The notes under the pieces are model-generated. The model worked only from the letters and a program-made list of their open reading frames with translations, was not told the DNA's origin and searched no databases. Positions 27,111 through 35,896 of a stretch of DNA of 64,000 bases are shown here, in pieces. Position 1 is the first letter of the stretch. Each line of letters starts with the position of its first letter. The position numbers and the translations under genes are program-made. This DNA is from Cupriavidus sp. P-10 (GTDB lineage: Bacteria; Pseudomonadota; Gammaproteobacteria; Burkholderiales; Burkholderiaceae). The stretch spans positions 248,001 to 312,000 of the forward strand of contig NZ_AP025172.1 of assembly GCF_003402535.2 (NCBI RefSeq). Reading direction: 5' to 3'.

Positions 27111-28358
27111 ATGAATCGCAAGTCTCGACAAACGCTGCTCGCCGCTGCCCTCGTGGCAATCCTGGGGGCCGGCGTGGCAGCTTCGGTACTGCGTCCCCAG
27201 CACGGCGGGGAAGCTCAGGCCACCTCGCCGCCGCCGGCCCCGGCGGTTGAAGTGGCGGCAGTGGTGGGCCAGACCATCACCGAATGGGATGAATTCTCGG
27301 GCCGCATCGAGGCCGTGGACCGTGTGGAGATCCGTCCACGTGTGTCCGGTACTATCGAAACGGTGCATTTCCGCGATGGCTCGATCGTGATGAAGGGTGA
27401 CCCGCTGTTCACGATCGATCCGCGCCCGTATGCGGCCGAAGTCGCGCGCGCCGAGGCGGCGCTGGCGGCGGCGCAGGTACGTGCAACGCATGCGCAGACC
27501 GAAAAGGTGCGCGCGCAGCGCCTGCTCGACGATAACGCGATCTCGCGCCGCGAGTTCGATGAGCGTATCAATGCGGCCAGCGAGATGTCGGCCGACGTCC
27601 GCGGCGCGCAGGCGGCGCTGGAGGTGGCGAAGCTGAACCTGGGCTACACGCGCATCGTTGCGCCGGTCACGGGCCGCGTGTCGCGTGCCGAGATCACGGT
27701 GGGCAACCTCGTGGCGGCCGGAGCGGCATCGCCGCCGCTGACCACGGTGGTATCGGTCTCGCCGGTGTACGCGAGCTTCGATGTCGACGAGCAGAGCTAC
27801 CTGCGCTACACGGCGCCGAGCGCTGGTGGCGGCAAGGGCGACCTGCCGGTGTTCCTGGGCCTGGCCAACGAGGAGGGCAACCCGCACAAGGGCCGGATTC
27901 ATTCGATCGACAACCGGCTCGACACGCGCAGCGGCACGATCCGCGTGCGCGCCGTCTTCGACAACGAGGACCGCCGCCTGCTGCCGGGGCTGTACGCGAA
28001 GGTCAAGCTCGGCGGCGGCTCGCCGTATCCCGCCGCGCTGGTCAACGATCGCGCCATTGGCACAGACCAGGGTAAGAAGTTCGTGCTCCTGGTGGACAAG
28101 GCCAACACGCTCGCGTACCGCGAAGTCGAACTGGGGCCGACGTACGAAGGGCTGCGCGTGATTCGCAAGGGTCTGCAACCGGGCGAGAACATCGTCGTGA
28201 ACGGCCTGACGCGCGTGCGCCCCGGCGACACCGTGACCCCGAAGCCGGTGGCGATGGCCTACCGCAGCGAACTGGAGTCGCGTGGCAGCACGACGGACCG
28301 CAAGCAGGCCGCGGCTGACGCCAAGGCCGGCACGGCCGGCAAGGCCAGGGTGAGCTGA
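27111..28358 (+). CDS. RND efflux periplasmic adaptor (membrane fusion protein)
   Basis: This 415-residue adaptor of the HlyD/AcrA family links the inner-membrane RND pump to the outer-membrane channel. An N-terminal membrane segment (LLAAALVAILGAGVAASVL) precedes EFSGRIEAVDRVEIRPRVSG, the first half of the lipoyl motif. A helical hairpin follows (about 100-165), then the second lipoyl half (NLGYTRIVAPVTGRVSRAEI) and beta-barrel domains. Composition resembles MexE-type adaptors. A GAAGAAGG purine stretch abuts the ATG; no in-frame alternative exists because of an upstream stop. It is first in the pump operon and lies 200 bp below operator copy 3. Confidence 0.93.
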   Translation: MNRKSRQTLLAAALVAILGAGVAASVLRPQHGGEAQATSPPPAPAVEVAAVVGQTITEWDEFSGRIEAVDRVEIRPRVSGTIETVHFRDGSIVMKGDPLFTIDPRPYAAEVARAEAALAAAQVRATHAQTEKVRAQRLLDDNAISRREFDERINAASEMSADVRGAQAALEVAKLNLGYTRIVAPVTGRVSRAEITVGNLVAAGAASPPLTTVVSVSPVYASFDVDEQSYLRYTAPSAGGGKGDLPVFLGLANEEGNPHKGRIHSIDNRLDTRSGTIRVRAVFDNEDRRLLPGLYAKVKLGGGSPYPAALVNDRAIGTDQGKKFVLLVDKANTLAYREVELGPTYEGLRVIRKGLQPGENIVVNGLTRVRPGDTVTPKPVAMAYRSELESRGSTTDRKQAAADAKAGTAGKARVS

Positions 28359-28461
28359 GTCCCGCCCTCCGCCACAGACCGAACTGGAATTCTCCCCTGA
28401 GGTTGCACATGGCGTCCGCTCCGGCGGACCGCCAGCGGGGGCTGCTTTCGCCGAGACCACG

Positions 28462-31400
28462 ATGAATTTCCCGAAATTTTTTGTCGACCGCCCGATCTTC
28501 GCGGGCGTGCTGTCGGTGCTGATCTTCCTGATCGGCGCCATCTCGATGTTCAATTTACCGGTCTCGGAGTACCCGGAAGTGGTGCCGCCGTCAGTGGTGG
28601 TGCGCGCGCAGTTCCCGGGCGCCAATCCGAAGGTGATCGCGGAAACCGTGGCCACGCCGCTGGAAGAGCAGATCAACGGCGTCGAGGACATGCTCTACAT
28701 GAACTCGCAAGCCAACACCGACGGCACGCTGACGCTGACGGTGACCTTCAAGCTGGGCACCGACCCGGACAAGGCCCAGCAACTCGTGCAGAACCGCGTC
28801 TCGCAGGCCGAGCCGCGCCTGCCGGAAGATGTTCGCCGCCTGGGCATCACCACCGTAAAGAGCTCGCCTGACCTGACCATGGTGGTCCACCTGGTCTCGC
28901 CCAACGACCGCTATGACACGACCTACCTGCGCAACTACGCGCTGATCAACGTGAAGGACCGCATCGCGCGGATCCAGGGCGTGGGCCAGGTTCGGTTGTT
29001 CGGCGCGGGGGACTACTCGATGCGCGTGTGGCTGAATCCGGAGAAGATCGCCGAGCGCGGGCTCGCCGCGTCGGACGTGGTGCGTGCCATTCGCGAGCAG
29101 AACGTACAGGTGGCGGCAGGCGTACTTGGCCAGTCGCCGGCGCTGCCGGGCACCGACCTGCAGCTGTCGGTAAACGCGCAGGGTCGTCTGCAGACCGTGG
29201 AAGAGTTCGGCGACATCATTGTCAAGACTTCGCCTGACGGTGTGGTCACGTACCTGAAGGACATCGCGCGCATCGAGCTGGGTGCGTCGGAATACGCGCT
29301 GCGTTCGCAGTTGGACAACAAGTCCGCCCTGTCGCTGCTGATCTTCCAGTCACCGGGGGCAAACGCGATCGATATCTCCAACGAAGTGCGCAAGACCATG
29401 GCCGAGCTGAAGCAGAACATGCCGGAAGGCGTGGCCTACAGCATCGTCTATGACCCCACGCAGTTCGTGCGCCACTCGATCGAGGCGGTGGTCCACACGC
29501 TGTTCGAGGCGATCGTGCTGGTGGTACTGGTGGTGATCCTGTTCCTGCAGACGTGGCGCGCATCGATCATCCCGCTGCTGGCGGTGCCGGTGTCGATCGT
29601 CGGCACCTTCGGGCTGATGCATGCGTTCGGCTTCTCGATCAACGCGCTGTCGCTGTTCGGGCTGGTGCTCGCCATTGGTATCGTGGTCGATGATGCGATC
29701 GTGGTGGTGGAGAACGTCGAGCGCAACATCGAGGAAGGGCTGACGCCGAAGGAGGCCACCTACAAGGCCATGCGCGAAGTCAGCGGCCCTATCATTGCCA
29801 TCGCGCTGACGCTGATCGCCGTGTTCGTGCCGCTGGCGTTCATGACCGGCCTGACCGGCCAGTTCTACAAGCAGTTCGCGCTGACGATCTCGATCTCGAC
29901 CATCATCTCGGCCTTCAACTCGCTGACGCTGTCTCCCGCGCTGTCGGCTCTGCTGCTGAAGAGCCATGACGCGCCCAAGGACTGGCTGACGCGTGGCATG
30001 GACAGGGTCTTCGGCAAGTTCTTCGTCCGCTTCAACCGCTTCTTCGGCCGCAGCTCCGAAAGCTATGGCCGTGGCGTGAAGGGTGTGATCCGCCGCAAGG
30101 GCTCGGTATTTGGCGTCTACGCCGTGATGCTGGTGGCCGCCTGGGGCGTGTTCCAGCTCGTGCCGAAGGGCTTTGTGCCGGCGCAGGACAAGCAGTACCT
30201 GGTGAGCTTTGCCAAGCTGCCTGACGGGGCCACGCTGGACCGCACCGAGGACGTGATGCGCCGCATGTCGGATATCGCGCTCAAGCATCCGGGGGTGGAA
30301 TCGGCCGTTGCCTACCCGGGCCTGTCTATCAACGGCTTCACCAATAGTCCGAGCGCCGGCATCGTCTTTGTCACGCTGGACCCGTTCGAGAAGCGCAAGA
30401 GCAAGGAGCTGTCGGGCAATGCCATTGCCGCGGACCTGAACAAGGAGTATGCCGCGATCCAGGACGCGTTCATTGCAGTATTCCCGCCGCCGCCAGTGCA
30501 GGGCCTCGGCACGATCGGCGGTTTCAAGCTGATGATCGAGGACCGCGCCGCACTGGGCTATGACGCGCTGTTCGAAGCCACCAACGCGTTCATGACCAAG
30601 GCGCGCGCCACGCCCGAGCTCGCCGGCATCTTCAGCAACTACCAGGTGAACGTGCCGCAGCTTGACGTGCAGCTCGACCGTACCAAGGCCAAGCAACTCG
30701 GCGTGCCGGTGACCGATGTGTTCGATACGCTCCAGACCTACCTGGGTTCTGCCTACGTCAACGACTTCAACAAGTTCGGCCGGACCTACCAGGTCAAGGT
30801 GCAGGCGGATGCGCAGTACCGCCAGCATGCCGAGGACATCCTGCAGCTGAAGGCGCGCAGCGCCAGCGGCGAGATGGTGCCGCTGTCGTCGCTGGTGCAG
30901 GTGAAGCAGGGCTTTGGCCCGGATAGCGTGATCCGCTACAACGGCTTCACGGCCGCTGACTTGAATGGCGGACCGGCGCCGGGCTTCTCGTCGGGCCAGG
31001 CGCAGGCTGCCGCCGAGCGCATCGCTGCCGAAACCCTGCCAAAGGGGATCGGCTTCGAATGGACCGAGCTGACGTACCAGGACATCCTGGCCGGCAACGC
31101 GGGTGTGTGGATCTTCCCGCTGTGCGTGCTGCTGGTGTTCCTGGTGCTGGCCGCCCAGTATGAGAGCCTGACGCTGCCGCTGGCCGTGATCCTGATCGTG
31201 CCGACGAGCCTGCTGGCCGCCATGACGGGCGTATGGCTGACGCAAGGTGACAACAACATCTTCACGCAGATCGGCTTCATCGTGTTGGTGGGACTATCCG
31301 CGAAGAACGCGATCCTGATCGTCGAGTTCGCGCGCGAGCTGGAGCATCACGGCCGCACCGTGGTCGAGGCAGCGATCGAGGCCAGCCGCCTGCGCCTGCG

Positions 31401-31653
31401 TCCGATCCTGATGACGTCGTTCGCTTTCATCATGGGCGTGGTGCCGCTGGTGGTATCGAGCGGTGCCGGCTCGGAGATGCGCCAGGCCATGGGTGTGGCG
31501 GTGTTCGCGGGGATGCTTGGCGTGACGTTCTTCGGCCTGTTCCTGACGCCGGTGTTCTATGTGGCGCTGCGCCTGCTGGCCACGCGCGGCCAGCGCCGCG
31601 CGGCGGTGTCGACCGATGCAAAGTCCGCGCACGCCGTGGCGTCCGCAGAGTAA
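28462..31653 (+). CDS. RND efflux inner-membrane transporter, HAE1 type
   Basis: This 1063-residue proton-driven multidrug exporter has the family's 12 helices and two large periplasmic loops. It starts with FPKFFVDRPIFAGVLSVL, the canonical AcrB/MexF N-terminus. The proton-relay aspartates are in GIVVDDAIVVVENVERN, and the second half has GLSAKNAILIVEFARE with the conserved Lys. Sequence style is closest to MexF-type pumps. It follows the adaptor by 103 nt, and its stop overlaps the ATG of the outer-membrane gene by one base. Substrates are not predictable, though MexEF-like pumps often export phenicols, quinolones or aromatics. Confidence 0.95.
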   Translation: MNFPKFFVDRPIFAGVLSVLIFLIGAISMFNLPVSEYPEVVPPSVVVRAQFPGANPKVIAETVATPLEEQINGVEDMLYMNSQANTDGTLTLTVTFKLGTDPDKAQQLVQNRVSQAEPRLPEDVRRLGITTVKSSPDLTMVVHLVSPNDRYDTTYLRNYALINVKDRIARIQGVGQVRLFGAGDYSMRVWLNPEKIAERGLAASDVVRAIREQNVQVAAGVLGQSPALPGTDLQLSVNAQGRLQTVEEFGDIIVKTSPDGVVTYLKDIARIELGASEYALRSQLDNKSALSLLIFQSPGANAIDISNEVRKTMAELKQNMPEGVAYSIVYDPTQFVRHSIEAVVHTLFEAIVLVVLVVILFLQTWRASIIPLLAVPVSIVGTFGLMHAFGFSINALSLFGLVLAIGIVVDDAIVVVENVERNIEEGLTPKEATYKAMREVSGPIIAIALTLIAVFVPLAFMTGLTGQFYKQFALTISISTIISAFNSLTLSPALSALLLKSHDAPKDWLTRGMDRVFGKFFVRFNRFFGRSSESYGRGVKGVIRRKGSVFGVYAVMLVAAWGVFQLVPKGFVPAQDKQYLVSFAKLPDGATLDRTEDVMRRMSDIALKHPGVESAVAYPGLSINGFTNSPSAGIVFVTLDPFEKRKSKELSGNAIAADLNKEYAAIQDAFIAVFPPPPVQGLGTIGGFKLMIEDRAALGYDALFEATNAFMTKARATPELAGIFSNYQVNVPQLDVQLDRTKAKQLGVPVTDVFDTLQTYLGSAYVNDFNKFGRTYQVKVQADAQYRQHAEDILQLKARSASGEMVPLSSLVQVKQGFGPDSVIRYNGFTAADLNGGPAPGFSSGQAQAAAERIAAETLPKGIGFEWTELTYQDILAGNAGVWIFPLCVLLVFLVLAAQYESLTLPLAVILIVPTSLLAAMTGVWLTQGDNNIFTQIGFIVLVGLSAKNAILIVEFARELEHHGRTVVEAAIEASRLRLRPILMTSFAFIMGVVPLVVSSGAGSEMRQAMGVAVFAGMLGVTFFGLFLTPVFYVALRLLATRGQRRAAVSTDAKSAHAVASAE

Positions 31654-33143
31654 TGGTGAAAGACATGCACAAATTCAGCGATGCGATGAAGCGGAACGCG
31701 CCGCGGCTTGCGGCCATGGCGGCTGCACTGGTGCTGGCCGGCTGCTCGCTGGCGCCGACCTACAAGGTGCCGGAGACACCCAGCGCCTCGACCTTCAAGG
31801 AAGCCGAGGCCGTCGCGGCCGAGAGCGCGCAATGGAAGACCGCCACGCCGGCCGAAGGCCAGCAGCGCGGTGAGTGGTGGAAGCTGTTTGGCGATGCCGA
31901 TCTGGACCGGCTGATCGACGCGGCCAACGCTCACAACCAGGAGCTGGCAGCGGCGGCGGCGCGCCTGAAGCAGGCGCGTGCGTTCACCGGCGCCACCGAG
32001 GCGGACCGGTACCCGCAACTGAGCGTGGGCCTGGACCCGACGCGCTCGCAGCCGTCAGCGGCCTCGCAGGGGCTGCCCGATGGCGCGCGCGTGGCGCCCC
32101 AGACGGTGCTCAAGGCGCGCGCGTTCGCCAGCTACGAGCTTGACCTGTTCGGCCGCGTGGCCAGTAGCGTGGACGCCGCGCGTGCCGAAGAGCGGGGAGC
32201 CGAGGACCTGTACCGGTCCGTGCAACTGGCGCTGCAGGCCGACGTGGCGCAGGCCTACTTCGCGCTGCGCACGCTGGACAGTGACCGCGAGTTGCTCAAC
32301 GCGACGATCAGGCTGCGTGAGGGCGCGCTGTCGCTGCTGCGCAAGCGGTACGAAGCAGGGGAGACCACCGACCTGGATCCGGCCCGTGCCGAAAGCGAAC
32401 TGGGCACCGCACGCGCCGACCTGGCCGGAATCGAGCGCCGCCGCGCCAACCAGGAACACGCGCTGGCCGTGCTGACCGGCGTCTCCCCCGCGCAGTTCGG
32501 GCTCGCCACCCGGCCGTTCGATACCGCTCCGGTGGCCGTGCCGGCGGGGCTGCCGTCGGAACTGCTCGAGCGCCGGCCCGATATTTCGGCGGCGGAACGC
32601 CAGATGGCGGCCGCCAATGCGCGCATCGGCATCGCCCGCGCGGCGTTTTTCCCGCGCATCTCGCTCACGGCGCTGTTCGGCTTCGAGTCGGCGGACTTGT
32701 CGAACCTGTTCAAATGGTCGTCGCGCACATGGATGCTGGGTCCGCTGGTCGGTTCTACGGTGGCGCAGACCGTGTTCGACGGTGGCCGCAACCGCTCGAA
32801 CCTGGTTGGCGCCCGCGCCGCGCACGAGGAGAGCGTGGCGCGCTACCGGCAGACCGTGCTGTCGGCGTTCCGTGAGGTGGAGGACAGCCTAGCCGACGTG
32901 CGCTGGCTCAGCCAGCAGGCCACTGCGCTCGACAGCGCCCTGGCCGGCGCGAAACGGGCCCAGCGCATCTCGCGCAGCCGCTACGATGCCGGTGCCGTCG
33001 ACTACCTGGCCGTGATCGACGCCGATCGCACCGTGCTGCAGTCGCAGCGCGATGCCAATGCGGTGGCAGGCTTGCGTGCCGCGGCGACGGTGTCGCTGGT
33101 GCGCAGCCTCGGCGGTGGATGGAGCCAGCGGCAGCAATCCTGA
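31653..33143 (+). CDS. RND efflux outer-membrane channel lipoprotein (OprM/NodT family)
   Basis: This 496-residue TolC-like factor completes the tripartite pump. The lipobox LVLAGC places the lipidated Cys at residue 31, followed by SLAPTYKVPE. Two repeated efflux-protein domains are visible (WWKLFGDADLDRLIDAANAH near the start; RRPDISAAERQMAAANARIG in the second half, the typical linker). The ATG overlaps the pump stop by one base; ATG 31665 with GGTGAAAG upstream is an alternative start. The C-terminus is short and intact. Confidence 0.93.
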   Translation: MVKDMHKFSDAMKRNAPRLAAMAAALVLAGCSLAPTYKVPETPSASTFKEAEAVAAESAQWKTATPAEGQQRGEWWKLFGDADLDRLIDAANAHNQELAAAAARLKQARAFTGATEADRYPQLSVGLDPTRSQPSAASQGLPDGARVAPQTVLKARAFASYELDLFGRVASSVDAARAEERGAEDLYRSVQLALQADVAQAYFALRTLDSDRELLNATIRLREGALSLLRKRYEAGETTDLDPARAESELGTARADLAGIERRRANQEHALAVLTGVSPAQFGLATRPFDTAPVAVPAGLPSELLERRPDISAAERQMAAANARIGIARAAFFPRISLTALFGFESADLSNLFKWSSRTWMLGPLVGSTVAQTVFDGGRNRSNLVGARAAHEESVARYRQTVLSAFREVEDSLADVRWLSQQATALDSALAGAKRAQRISRSRYDAGAVDYLAVIDADRTVLQSQRDANAVAGLRAAATVSLVRSLGGGWSQRQQS

Positions 33144-33312
33144 CAGCGTGCGTGCTGCCGGGTGTGTTGGAGCGGGAATCAGGAGACCTGTCGCTCACAC
33201 CAGGCCGGCAGCCGGTGCCATGCCGCTTATCGGCCCGGTGGCCGTGGTCGCCCCTAAGCACAAGCGGTGTGTCTTCGCCTTGCGGTTCCCGCGGAAGTTG
33301 TATAGCATTGCA

Positions 33313-33335
33313 ACTACGATACATCAAGTCTTAGT
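33313..33335. promoter_or_regulatory. Palindromic operator copy 4 upstream of the Rrf2 gene
   Basis: ACTACGA (33313-33319), N9, TCTTAGT (33329-33335), with one mismatch in the right arm. It ends 5 nt before the start codon, so binding would block transcription or leave a very short leader. A possible promoter, TTGCGG, 17 bp, TAGCAT, lies just upstream. The position argues for autoregulation. Confidence 0.75.
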
Positions 33336-33340
33336 ATGCC

Positions 33341-33898
33341 ATGTCCCAAATCAGTACAGGCGTTGAATACAGCCTCCACTGCCTGCTGTACCTGACGCAT
33401 TCGCAGTCGGCGGTGGAAGAAGCGAGCGTCCGTGATCTGGCTGAACTTCAGGGCGTTCCACACGACTTCCTGGCCAAGCTGTTCACCAAGCTGGCCAAGG
33501 CCAAACTGGTGGTCGCCACGGAGGGCATCAAGGGTGGATTCCGGCTCGCGCGGCCCGCCAACCACATTACCGTTCACGATGTCGTGGTTGCGATCGATGG
33601 CGAGAAGCCGCTCTTCGACTGCCTCGAGATCCGCGGCCGCTGTGCCGTCTTCAATGATGATGCACCGGGCTGGGCGACACGCGGCGTTTGCTCGGTTCAC
33701 GCTGTGATGCAGGCTGCTGAGAAGGCCATGCGAGCGGAACTGAAACGGCATACCCTGGCCGACCTTTCCCAGCGCGTGAATGACAAGACGCCGGCCAGCT
33801 ACGGTGTGCAGGTTGTCAACTGGCTGTCGGATCGAGCGGCCAACCGGCGGGGCGACAGGGCTGCGCCCACGCGCGCGGGTTCACGCAAGAACGCCTGA
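33341..33898 (+). CDS. Rrf2-family transcriptional regulator
   Basis: This 185-residue regulator has the Rrf2 N-terminal winged helix (VEYSLHCLLYLTH, then VRDLAELQGVPHDFLAKLF, then GGFRLARP). Three conserved cysteines, C94, C101 and C117 (DCLEIRGRCAVF and RGVCSVH), have C-x6-C-x15-C spacing. This differs from the C-x5-C-x5-C type of IscR/NsrR, so an Fe-S cluster or thiol sensing are both possible. A palindrome shared with three other promoters lies directly in front, suggesting it represses itself, the RND pump, aceE and the secreted protein at the left end. The short leader has little ribosome-site sequence. The regulon is inference; the family is clear. Confidence 0.9.
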   Translation: MSQISTGVEYSLHCLLYLTHSQSAVEEASVRDLAELQGVPHDFLAKLFTKLAKAKLVVATEGIKGGFRLARPANHITVHDVVVAIDGEKPLFDCLEIRGRCAVFNDDAPGWATRGVCSVHAVMQAAEKAMRAELKRHTLADLSQRVNDKTPASYGVQVVNWLSDRAANRRGDRAAPTRAGSRKNA

Positions 33899-33940
33899 GG
33901 TCCGCGCGTTCAAGTCTCCAGCATTGCCTTTTCTCCCCAT

Positions 33941-33960
33941 CGCTTGCGGAGGCGTTTTTT
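33941..33960 (+). terminator. Possible intrinsic terminator after the Rrf2 gene
   Basis: CGCTT and AGGCG (33941-33954) form a short 5-bp stem with a GCGG loop (including one G-T pair), followed by six T residues (33955-33960). The stem is weak, so efficiency is uncertain. Confidence 0.4.
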
Positions 33961-34007
33961 CGCCTGGCTTCTTCAGACTCGTCACATCTGACCTGCCAAC
34001 AATGCGC

Positions 34008-34031
34008 GACTAAACAGCAACTACTTTAGTC
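34008..34031. repeat. Palindrome upstream of the aldehyde dehydrogenase remnant
   Basis: GACTAAA (34008-34014), a 10-nt spacer and TTTAGTC (34025-34031) form a perfect inverted repeat. It differs in sequence and spacing from the Rrf2-linked palindrome and probably marks another regulator's site left from the lost gene. Confidence 0.45.
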
Positions 34032-34054
34032 CTTGTTTTGGTCTATACGGCTGG

Positions 34055-34290
34055 CTGGGCAACGCGGTGGTGCTCAAGCCAGATCCCCGCACGGCGGTGG
34101 GCGGTGGCTTTGTGGTTGCGCGACTGTTCGAACTCGCCGGCCTGCCGGCTGGCCATCAGTCATCAACCCGGTCGGCGGCGTCGGCGCGTCTGGCAACGGT
34201 ACCAGCATCGGCGGAGCAGCCAACTGGGAGGAATTTACCCAGTGGCAATGGATGACCATTCAGGGCGAAGCGCCACAGTACCCGATTTGA
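34055..34290 (+). pseudogene. Aldehyde dehydrogenase (benzaldehyde/vanillin type) with large internal deletion
   Basis: Two pieces of one gene are joined. The first (34055 to about 34159) encodes LGNAVVLKPDPRTAVGGG then FVVARLFELAGLPAG, the NAD-binding region. The second, in another frame, encodes NPVGGVGASGNGTSIGG then ANWEEFTQWQWMTIQG and ends at TGA 34290, the C-terminus typical of benzaldehyde or vanillin dehydrogenases. About 300 residues, including the catalytic Cys and Glu, are missing. It is non-functional. Confidence 0.85.
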
Positions 34291-34397
34291 TGGGATACCA
34301 GAAGCAACAATGCCATCGGTTTCCGTTTGCGCAAGGTCGCGGGGATTCGCGGCAAGGGCCTGCTGCTGACGGCGATCGGTTGAACCCGCAATCGATA
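34291..34397 (+). pseudogene. C-terminal scrap of an unidentified protein
   Basis: A frame ending at TGA 34381-34383 encodes NNAIGFRLRKVAGIRGKGL then LLTAIG. It has no start and may be the tail of another deleted catabolic gene. The family is not recognised. Confidence 0.3.
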
Positions 34398-35354
34398 TCA
34401 GTCGCCACGCCCACGCAGACGAGACCCCGTTCGCTGCCGGAATCCGCTTGGGTCCACACCATGCTGTTTGTGGAACGCCTGCGAGAAATTGCTGCGACTG
34501 GAGAAACCAACGGCGTGCGCCACCTGGGAAACCTGCAGGGTTGTAGTCGCCAGCAATTCCGCGGCCTTGTGCAGCCGCACCGCGCGCAGCATGGCCATCG
34601 GCGTCTGGCCGAACGCCCGTTCGAAGTGCGAAGCGAACGCTGAACGGCTCATTCCAGCCAGATCGGCCAACCGCTGCACCGACAGTGGCGCTTCCGGTTG
34701 TTCAAAGAGCTTTTCCAACGCGAGCAGCAGCCGGGGATCGGCAACGGCCGCCGTCCACGACAGCTCCGCGTTATCGCTCTCCATCTGACGCCGCAGCAGC
34801 ATGACCAGGCATTGCTTGAGCAATGCCTCGATCAGCACCCTCGATCCCAGTCCGGGCTGTGCGGATTCCGCCAGCAGCATGACGAACTGGTCTCTCAACC
34901 CCGCCGGCCCGTCGAACCGCGTCACGATTGGATGCCGCAGCATCCTGAAGGGATCGGCGGTACTCGTCGCGAAGCGCAACTCCCCACACGCCATCTCAAC
35001 TCCCGCTGCCGCCTCGCCCACCTTTACCGTCGGCGCGGTTTCGCGCGCGGACCATGAGCCAAGCCTTGCCCGCTCCACCGACATCGTCGGCGACTCGAAA
35101 GCGCTTTCCAGCCGGTAGGAAACGCCCGGCGGCATCAGGACAAAACTGTGCGGCTGCAGAGCGATGCGGTGGCCGTTGCCTGCGTCGAGCGTTCCGCGGC
35201 CGTCCAGGCAGTAGTGCAGGCTGGCGGTTTCGCACGCATCGAAGCGCACGCTCCACCCATCGCGAATGTCGCACCGTGTGATGTGCGTGACACCAATGTC
35301 AAGTGTGGCAAGGAAATGCTCGAGCACACGATGTGCAGAAGGGGGAGAGGCCAT
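34398..35354 (-). CDS. AraC-family regulator with cupin N-terminus, RclR-like
   Basis: The 318-residue protein has an AraC-ligand/cupin-6 N-terminal domain and a C-terminal pair of HTH motifs (VQRLADLAGMSRSAFASHF and VSQVAHAVGFSSRSNFSQAF). Its ACGELRF resembles the CGTLRL of E. coli RclR, whose cysteines sense hypochlorite. The ATG at 35354 (MASPPSAHR) is preferred over a TTG at 35375. It is divergent from an AhpD-like gene, which is followed by a DUF417 gene; in E. coli, RclR controls rclABC and RclC is a DUF417 protein. A role in reactive chlorine or electrophile response is inferred from that context. Confidence 0.82.
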   Translation of the reverse strand: MASPPSAHRVLEHFLATLDIGVTHITRCDIRDGWSVRFDACETASLHYCLDGRGTLDAGNGHRIALQPHSFVLMPPGVSYRLESAFESPTMSVERARLGSWSARETAPTVKVGEAAAGVEMACGELRFATSTADPFRMLRHPIVTRFDGPAGLRDQFVMLLAESAQPGLGSRVLIEALLKQCLVMLLRRQMESDNAELSWTAAVADPRLLLALEKLFEQPEAPLSVQRLADLAGMSRSAFASHFERAFGQTPMAMLRAVRLHKAAELLATTTLQVSQVAHAVGFSSRSNFSQAFHKQHGVDPSGFRQRTGSRLRGRGD

Positions 35355-35443
35355 CTTTGGACGAATTGAAACCAAACTAAGACCAAGTGGAACCTTGCCA
35401 TTCCTATCATACCTACTCCAACCCCAACCTTGATGGAGTTTTC

Positions 35444-35749
35444 ATGTTTGATATGAAGGATCTTGCCCGTTTGAGGAAGCTGGACGAAAACGCTCCTGAA
35501 GCGATGAAGAGCTTCCGTGCATTTGACCACGCAGCTTTTGCCGACGGCGCGCTTTCGGCGCAGCAGAAACAGATTATTGCGGTGGCCGTGGCGCTGACGA
35601 CGCAGTGCCCGTATTGCATCGCCCTGCATACCAAGGCCGCCCACGATGCCGGCGCCACCAATGCGCAACTTGCAGAAGCCGCACTCGTCGCCGCCGCCAT
35701 CCGGGCGGGCGGTGCGGTCACGCATGCCACGCACCTGTTCCGAGACTGA
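35444..35749 (+). CDS. Carboxymuconolactone decarboxylase-family (AhpD-like) protein
   Basis: This 101-residue protein has the AhpD-type redox motif QCPYCIALHTKAA (CxxC plus His), which suggests peroxidase or disulfide chemistry rather than lactone decarboxylation. ATG 35444 has GGAG about 7 nt upstream; an upstream in-frame ATG at 35387 is less likely because it would add non-homologous residues. It is divergent from the AraC regulator and probably co-transcribed with the DUF417 gene. Length is typical for single-domain CMD proteins. Confidence 0.87.
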   Translation: MFDMKDLARLRKLDENAPEAMKSFRAFDHAAFADGALSAQQKQIIAVAVALTTQCPYCIALHTKAAHDAGATNAQLAEAALVAAAIRAGGAVTHATHLFRD

Positions 35750-35896
35750 ACGCCATCCAACGAACCTTACCGCGCAAGGGGAGCCCCGAACTCCGTGGGG
35801 CGACTTCATTCCGGTAAGGGACGCGTCTGATACGAGGAGGTCTGCGCCACCGGGGCGTGCTCCTCCACCACACCACATATCCGTTGAGGAGTAACT

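Noticed and set aside
29350..31245. 631-codon minus-strand open frame
   Set aside because: It is antisense to the RND pump, His/Arg/Gln-rich without any domain, and arises from high-GC codon bias.
35387..35443. Longer N-terminus for the AhpD-like protein
   Set aside because: The extension is not family-like, and the internal ATG has the better ribosome site.
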